Shown here one piece after another: positions 57,699 to 64,000 of a DNA stretch of 64,000 nucleotides; position 1 is the stretch's first letter; every line of letters begins with the position of its first letter. Where the stretch lies: positions 3,658,001 to 3,722,000 of the forward strand of contig OX596337.1 of NCBI GenBank assembly GCA_951394405.1. Direction: 5' to 3'. The position numbers were made by a program, and so were the translations under genes. The stretch comes from Coprinellus micaceus (lineage: Eukaryota; Basidiomycota; Agaricomycetes; Agaricales; Psathyrellaceae). A model generated the notes under the pieces. The model did no database searches. It had not been told where the DNA came from and saw nothing but the letters and a program-made list of their open reading frames with translations.

Positions 57699-59704
57699 TT
57701 ACCTTGTCGGAGCAACGTCGTACAGCCCACTCTCAGCCTCAAAACCCCGGAGCAATGATGTGACAGTCTCTGCATTTCGCTCATGCACGTTCCAGTACCC
57801 TTGGCGGAGACCCCAATACGTCATACACTTTCTATCGTTGGCGCGTACCCGTTCCAGGGATTGCCCCAGGGCAGAGCCCGCGAAAGACACTGAATACTGT
57901 CCATCATGAGAGGAGATGGGGCGGTTGAGTCAGTGTTTGAGTTCCTCATCTTCAGGCGTTGTTTAAATTTAGGGATACTCACAAAAGACCGTAGGACGGA
58001 GATCAATGCAGGCATCCTTTTTAACAGATACACCGCGAAGGCCCGGGACTCGTCGTTACTGTTGTGGACGATCCAGTACTTCCAAAGCAGCCGGGCATCG
58101 AACTGCAGGAGGTCGTGCGGTAATGGCTCCGTCGTCGCAGAACCTAATCGTTCCGAGTATTGTAGCTTGCCCCGCAACAAGTCTAATATGCGGAAAAAGG
58201 CATCGCTAGAGTATTGGTGTACAACCAAATTGTCAGACGGACGCCGAGACCAGCTCTCCAGCTGTCGGGCACAGGCGCTCGCCAAATCCAGAAGAGTTTC
58301 GAACTCGGGTCGAAAGAGATCCTTTGACCGGGTTCGGGAGGATAGAAAATCGTGGAGAGTGGCGTGGTGGAACAGGATTTTACCATCAGGGGCAAAACCA
58401 ATGACGGAGTGTAGGTCGCACAACGCCATGTCTGTTGTTCCGTGGTCGAGACCGAGCAGATCGTCCAAGAATGAGGGTGAAGATACCACAGTGCCGGAGT
58501 TTAGGGCATTCGTCTGATGACTCTCCCCGCCTATGAACAAAGGTGATTGGTCGCCCCAGCGCCGCTGGACCTCGTCAAGAGCGCGGGTGGTGTGGAGGAT
58601 ACGCTTTATGAGGGCTATATCTCCCTCGGGGGGATGCAATATCATGGAGTATAGATCGTCAAGTGGAGCCAATGGGTTGCTGATCGACGCTGCAGGGTCT
58701 TGACCTTCAAACAATACCATCACCTTACCAAGCAGCGTAATAGGATTCCGACGTGGGTTGTCGACGTGCCTGATAACAGTGGAGGGAAGGATGTAGCCCC
58801 CTGACGACTTCTGGCAGAGCACATCCAACGTCGTTTCCTGTGGCCAAGAAGCAGGTATTGAGGCCCTGGCCGGGTGGGTGTCGCGAATTCGACAGAACTC
58901 GTCGCAGAGGTAACTGCGGGTGCCGGAAGTTTCGTCGTAGTCTTCCAGTCGGAGGAAGTGAGTGATCGACTTGTAGGGATCCCTGTTGAAGGTGGTGCGA
59001 ATATCGAATTCGGGTCGACTCGCGATGATAAGGAGGAGAGAGGGAGTGGATGTGATGAGGGTGTAGAGGGCTCGAAGGAGGTGTATACGCTCAGGGTCGA
59101 TACACTCGTCGAAGCCGTCGACCACCAGGACCTTCCTTCCTCGCATGCCCCCCTGAAAAAGTTCCGCGAGAGGCCTTAGGATAACTGCTTCCATCTGGGT
59201 CTCCACAGACTCGCTAAATATGTTTGCATTCTCTTCCACCGCCTCCAGAATGGCTTTTCTGGCCTCAGGAAACGTACTGAGGAGCTGGTGGGCGACCGTT
59301 GCGGCGAATGGCCCCTCTGAGCTTAACCCAGGGACACGATTGGAGAAGAAGTACGTCCCAGCAAGCCTCTTTGACTCGGCGAGGCGCTCCGCAACCTTTC
59401 GCATGATACAGGTCTTCCCGCCACCCGCGGGGCCCTGGAACCAGCATATCGATGTTGGCCGTGAGTAACTGTTGCCGGTCGGCACGTCATCGCCCGCGAA
59501 AGCCCAGTCGACGATGTCGCCTGTAACTTTGACACGGGTCCCAGGATGGCACTTCGGGGCGTAGGATGCGGTTCTGGAGGTATGAGTCGCTTCGACAGCG
59601 CGAGCCTTATGGAGGATCGATATGGGATCGTGGGTGGATATTGGTTTTGCTGCCATCGCGTTGAATGTGCCGATCGCGAAACTGTGAGCGCCCTGGAACG
59701 CCAT
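57699..59704 (-). CDS. NACHT-like STAND ATPase, copy 2 (639 aa)
   Basis: Two exons, - strand: 59704-57983 and 57896-57699, with the same single intron position as copy 1. The first 70 residues are nearly the same as in copy 1 (GTFNAM, YAPKCHPGTRVKVTGDIVDW). Walker A GPAGGGKT is at 91-98, then VLVVDGFDECIDPE and LIIASRPEFDIRTTF. The C-terminal half has the MALCDLHSVIG and FHHATLHDFLS motifs and an insertion absent from copy 1 (GDQSPLFIGGESHQTNALN). Exon 2 carries SALGQSLERVRANDRKC and ends ESGLYDVAPTR, aligned with ESGIYNVTPTR of copy 1. No lesion found. Role as for copy 1; the two form an inverted pair and likely duplicated locally. Confidence 0.87.
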
Positions 59705-60113
59705 TGAGCGGGGGTTCGAGGAGGCCTAGCTGTGCGAAAGGTGGTGGATGTTTAAGTTGTACGAGGTGAGCACCCTGTGCAATTCTCACAGTTGATCGCC
59801 GCACAGTACAGTGTCACAGAATTTGACACTCCGCATATGGGCGCTAATTGGTACCAACTCTGCAAAGCACTCACCGGTGGTAAGACCCATGGTTGAGATC
59901 TATCCTTCACGGATGACTGCAATCTGCAGGCTCTTCAAGTTGCATTTGGTTCGGAGATAATCAATGTTCGTAAATAGGCGCCCACAACGGTTGATAGCAG
60001 CACGTGCCGTGCACGGACCCCTTGCCAAATGCGTCCGAGTCGCTCCTGGCATCAAACACGCTCAGCAGCTCTGACGCGACCATCGCCCTCAATTCTACCC
60101 AATTTCCACCAGG
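59705..60113. other. shared divergent promoter region
   Basis: 409 bases between the start codons of STAND copy 2 (-) and the THYN1 gene (+). No gene seen; probably a two-way promoter. Confidence 0.55.
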
Positions 60114-61516
60114 ATGCCCAAAGCTAAAGCTAGAGGTACTAGGTTACAACTTGGGGTATGGGGTCGGAGCTAACTTCAAAGTCTTCATCTTCCTTTCCCT
60201 TATACTCCAGCTGGCTCGAGCATCGAAGCACCGAACGAAGCATCGACCTCAAAGACGTTCTACCTGTTGAAGGCTGAGCCAGACTCAAGAATGGAGAAAG
60301 GGAAGGACGTCAAGGTACGACGACGCGCAAGGGCCATGGGCCTCTTCGTCCAAGCTGAACTCGTCTCCAGTTCAGTGTCGACGACTTCGAACAAGTTGGC
60401 ACTTCTCCTTGGGAAGGCGTACGGAACTATGAAGCAAGGAATGTCATGAAGGAGATGAAGGTTGGGGATCAGGCGCTGTTCTACCATTCAAATTGCAAGG
60501 AGCCAGGTGAGTTATGTGCTCCTTTCCAGAGTCGTATGGGTATCTCACCAAGCACCCTTCTCCTTGGTAGGTATCGCTGCATTTGCGGAGGTGGGCCTCA
60601 AGGCTACGTGTTTTGTGAAAGTGTACTCATCCCGCTACTTGTTAGGTGTCGAAGCTCGCATACCCAGACTGTAAGTAACGGACCTTCGACAACGCAGCGC
60701 GTGAATCCAACCTTGCCCTCAGATACCGCTTGGGACACCACTCACCCATACTATGACCCAGTGCGCCGCCCTTCTCTTGTCCTTCCTTCCTCAAACCCTA
60801 ATTCTCTCCACTTCTTTAGAAATCCGACTCTGAAAACCCAAAGTGGTACATGGTCGACCTAACGTTCAAGTCCAGGGCCAAACACTTCGTCCCTCTCGCG
60901 CTGCTACGTTATATCGCATCTGTCTCTCTTCCAGCTTCGTCTGAGGACGATGACGAGGTTCCCGGCCTGATCGAGGAACTGTCATACCTCGGTCGAAAGG
61001 GTGTCGCTGCCATCAAAGGTATCGTGGTCTACATCCTTAGGCTAAGTTCTCCGCGTGCTCATGCTGTGCGTATTTGGTATAGGAATGCCACTTGTAACGC
61101 GAGGCCGTCTTAGCGTGCAAAAAGTCTCCCAGGCCGAATGGGATGCTATCAACCTCCTCGCAGATACGGGAGGTTGGGACTGTCTGGACGTGAAGAAACT
61201 GGGCTCGTCGTCTTCGAAGGCAACCTCGGCCCCGAAGTCTAAGCCGGCCGCACAGAAGGGGAAGACTGCAACAGCCCCGAAGCGAGGCAAAGGGAAGAAG
61301 AGACAATTGGATGAGGATGCTGAAGAAGAATCAGAAGGAGATGAAGAGAGCGGCGTAGCTAACGCGGTACCGTCCAAACCACCTGCGAAGGCCCCTCCGG
61401 CAAAAAAGTCGAGGCGGGGGAAACGACCTGCGGCTGAAGAGGGGGACACTATTGAAGATCCATCGGGCGTGCCAGTTCGGAGGTCTAGTCAGCGTGTAGC
61501 ATCAAGGGCGGGTTAG
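60114..61516 (+). CDS. THYN1: EVE-domain protein, thymocyte nuclear protein 1 homologue (325 aa)
   Basis: Eight exons: 60114-60135, 60211-60314, 60371-60506, 60571-60590, 60646-60670, 60723-60760, 60820-61018, 61083-61516. The spliced protein has the EVE (PUA-like) domain nearly from the start: YLLKAEPDSRMEKGKDVKF, WEGVRNYEARNVMKEMKVGD, FYHSNCKEPGIAAFAEVSKL, TAWDTTHPYYDPKSDSENPK, WYMVDLTF, and GMPLVTRGRLSVQ. Human THYN1 and bacterial EVE proteins are thought to bind modified bases in DNA or RNA. The last 110 residues are a basic, disordered tail with acidic patch (PKRGKGKKRQLDEDAEEESE) and probable nuclear localisation signals (KKSRRGKR). The 20- and 25-base exons 4 and 5 are needed to keep the domain. 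The start gives a 7-residue first exon MPKAKAR. Confidence 0.9.
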
Positions 61517-61826
61517 TGGTTGAGCCCTCCCACTGCCCACCTAGGCCCTCTATCTAATATGTCATATATACTTGCTTCGCGGCAAATTCTCTGTGCCTCT
61601 TAGAGAGGTAACGTCGAACCGCTTCTACCCTAACTGGAGTATCCATTTGGTTTCTCTGGGGTGCTCAAGCTCGCTCACATCGTCCTGGGAGCCATGGGTG
61701 CTGCCATCAATCCCATGACGCAATGTCGGCGTACCCCCTATCTCTTCTTCTGTCCACTCTCTTCACTGTCTCTCCACAGTTCTTCACCCACCAAACCTCG
61801 ACGCGATTCCCTCACGTCTATTCACA
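61517..61826. other. intergenic, GST promoter
   Basis: 310 bases between the THYN1 stop and the GST start codon. No gene or repeat seen. Confidence 0.55.
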
Positions 61827-63064
61827 ATGTCAGATCAAGGCAGGCCCTACCACACCAAGGCGACGGGGGAAGCACTCAAGACCGTCGAGGCTCACCAGAG
61901 CGACGAGGAGATAACATTGTATGGAAGTTGTTTCTGTCCTTTCGTTCAGAGGGTTTGGGTTACTTTGGAGGTTCTCGGCGTGCCTTACAAGGTGGGTTGG
62001 TCAAACCTTGTTCATCCTATGTCCAGTTCTGAAACCGCCCGCCGTTGGTGCATTGCACTCGATAGTATGGTGAGCCCGTTGCCCTGAGTGGAAAGGGGAA
62101 GCCGATGCATGTCTAATGCGGCCCTGAAGTGGAAGTCGACCCGTACAAGAAGCCGAAAGAGCTGCTGGAACTCTCGCCGAAGGGCCTCGTCCCAGCGCTT
62201 CGGCTGAACAACTACGATCCTCCACGGGCGCTTAATGAAAGCACAGTGATCATGGACTTCCTCGAAGAGTACGTTGCACACAATGGCCATCTTGTGAGGA
62301 TCTCACGGAAGGGCTGACCCTGTTCTGAACGTAGTCTCGCGGCAACGACCACGAAGCGCACATTGCTGCCCTTGCCTTTCAATCCTTGTGAGAACATACC
62401 CCATGCACTCGAAGCTTTATTACGCTAAACTGCTCTGCCTTCTAAAGACGCCCGGGCACTGGCGCGCCTTCCAGCAGACCAAGCGAACCGTGCTATTATC
62501 CCAGCGTTCTATCGCTACCTCCAAGCGCAAGACACCGAGGCGCAAATCAAGGCTGGGAAAGAGTTCCAAGACAGCTTAGACGTATTCATTACGACGCTCG
62601 GAAGAGCCGAAAACGAGATCCTGGGACACGGGGGGGTGACTGGGGAGGGCGAGGCTGCGATGTTGAGGAAGGGTCTTGGGTTGTGGGTGGAGGATAACAC
62701 GGAGCTGGGGTGGGCGGATATTATGGCTGCGCCGTGTGAGTCCTGTCGAGGATCTTGGTGCAATGGTGGATGCTGATAAAGCTACTAGGGGTATTCAGAG
62801 CAGAAGTGGTCCTCAAGCACTACCGTGGCTACGAGTTCGCGCCGGGTGACAGGGTGAAGAAGTATGTGGAGCGGGTGATTCAGCACCCTGCTTTCAAAGC
62901 GACGTGCAGCGATACCCAGCTCTACTACGATAGCTACGAACGGTACACTTGTCCCTCCCCAAAATTTTCAAAACATCTCAACCGGTACCCACAGGTATGC
63001 CTTCAATCGGCCAAACACCAGCCAAGTGGCGACTGCTATCAACGAAGGGCGTGCCCTGCCGTGA
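61827..63064 (+). CDS. omega-like glutathione S-transferase (290 aa)
   Basis: Seven exons: 61827-61991, 62066-62069, 62130-62268, 62335-62387, 62448-62735, 62789-62942, 62995-63064. The N-terminal thioredoxin fold has ITLYGSCFCPFVQRVWVTLE, with Cys37 of FCPF in the catalytic place typical of omega-type (Cys) transferases, then VEVDPYKKPKELLELSPKGL, VPAL and NESTVIMDFLE, the glutathione-binding part. The C-terminal helical domain contains PYARALARLPADQANRAIIP and ELGWADIMAAPWVFR. Omega enzymes reduce glutathionyl-ketones and deglutathionylate substrates in the cytosol; Agaricomycetes have many. Joining exon 1 to exon 3 in frame requires a 4-base microexon (TATG) that supplies YKYVEVDPY. The start is the first Met; a second upstream Met is out of frame. 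Confidence 0.93.
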
Positions 63065-63431
63065 TTGCACCAGTCGTACAGAGAAAGTGAAGGTAAAAGG
63101 ATAGGTAAAGGTTGTAATAATAATGTATACTATTTTTGCGTCCCCCCGTGCGCTGTGGAATCCCCGGATCCCCTCGTTTGGCCCCTTCTCAACCGGAAAC
63201 GCGTCTAGACGCGTCCTGGATAGGGGCTTCACCTTCCTAAGTCGGTCTTATTACATCCGCCGGAGCACGTGCCGGTCGAATGATCGAGGCCGGCCAACAC
63301 CAAGGGGCAGGACTATCATCTTCCTTCCCTCCCCGCTCACCCACCAAGGCAACGTATTGAACCACCCTCCACTTCCACCCTTAAAAGCCCACAATTTACT
63401 CTGCAACCTCCCCAAAATCACTACCGGAGAA
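63065..63431. other. intergenic, HDAC promoter
   Basis: 370 bases between GST and the HDAC start codon, with TTAAAAG near 63381 about 50 bases before the start. Nothing else seen. Confidence 0.5.
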
Positions 63432-64000
63432 ATGGCGTCGAAATCGAAGCGAAAAGTAGACTACTTCCACGATCGTGAGTCTTGTGCTGGGTGCAACCTT
63501 CTGCAGTTAGGGTGGGATGCTCACCGCTGGACGAACAGCCGATGTTGGGGCGTACACGTATGGGTTGGGACACCCGATGAAACCTCACCGTATCCAGGTT
63601 GCGCACGAGCTTGTCACGGCGTACGACATGTTGCCCAAGATGCAGGTTTTGGTGAGGAGCATGGTTCAATTTGGTTCGGGGGTCTAGCTAACGCCGACCA
63701 TAGAGAGCGAAGAGGGCATCGGCTGAGCAAATGACAAGATTTCATACGGACGAATACGTGCACTTCCTGCATCGAGTGACGCCTGAGACTGCTGAGGAGT
63801 TGACGTATGGTGGAACGCGATGTGAGTCCGCCAGTCTTGTTGTATGGGCTCGCACTCACCCCAGAGTCAGTCCTCGTTGGTGAGGACAACCCAGCGTTCG
63901 AAGGTCTCTCCGAGTTCTGCTCGATCTCTGCCGGTGGCTCCATCGGTGAGTAGCCCCCGCCTTCCCCGTTGCCCGCCTCTGACCCTCCTCAGGCGCGGCG
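63432..64000 (+). CDS. RPD3: class I histone deacetylase (Rpd3 type), 5' part
   Basis: Exons 63432-63474, 63539-63651, 63704-63821, 63871-63945 and the first bases of exon 5 from 63993; cut by the window end. The spliced start reads KRKVDYFHDPDVGAYTYGLG, HPMKPHRIQVAHELVTAYDM, AEQMTRFHTDEYVHFLHRV, TYGGTRFLVGEDNPAFEG and EFCSISAGGSIGAA, which is the first ~115 residues of Rpd3/HDAC1. The zinc-binding active site lies beyond the window. Class I deacetylases remove acetyl groups from histone tails in the nucleus within Sin3-type complexes. In intron 3 the acceptor at 63870 was chosen over the AG at 63863, which gives a stop. Confidence 0.93.

Overview
The window looks like nuclear DNA of a mushroom-forming basidiomycete (Agaricomycetes). 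Almost every gene has many short GT-AG introns of about 45-85 bases, and the families present (Leu-rich F-box proteins, FunK1 kinases, DUF4470-MYND proteins, NACHT-type STAND ATPases, TKL-like kinases) are typical of that class. No species can be named from the sequence. All gene models below were built by hand-splicing in frame; most were checked against a paralogue in the window or against the known protein family.

Layout: an F-box protein (5' end possibly cut) is followed by two tandem DUF4470-MYND genes, a FunK1 fungal-type kinase, and three tandem FAD-linked oxidases of which the middle one is dead. Next comes a conserved block: the U5 snRNP WD40 protein SNRNP40 (+), a membrane protein with a C-terminal NADAR domain (-), cullin-1 (-) and a secreted DUF6345 protein (-). 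From about 34.9 to 47.6 kb lie three copies of a degenerate TKL-type pseudokinase gene (two +, one -), with a second, probably myristoylated, NADAR protein (-) between copies 2 and 3. The flanking noncoding DNA of the pseudokinases is also duplicated. From 49.3 kb on there are a half-size ABC transporter, two STAND ATPase paralogues in inverted orientation around a small protein with an eIF4E-binding-like motif, then THYN1 (EVE domain), an omega-like glutathione transferase that needs a 4-base microexon, and the start of a class I histone deacetylase (Rpd3 type) cut by the window end.

The housekeeping genes (SNRNP40, CUL1, THYN1, GST, HDAC) alternate with lineage-expanded families (DUF4470-MYND, FunK1, FAD oxidase, pseudokinase, NADAR, STAND). 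These expansions arose locally: exon lengths are kept exactly between paralogues while protein sequences have diverged. The most unusual content is the pseudokinase/NADAR region. All three kinase copies have lost the glycine loop, the VAIK lysine, the HRD aspartate and the DFG motif in the same way, and both NADAR proteins lack the glutamate and differ in how they are likely tethered to membranes. Whether these act together is inference only.
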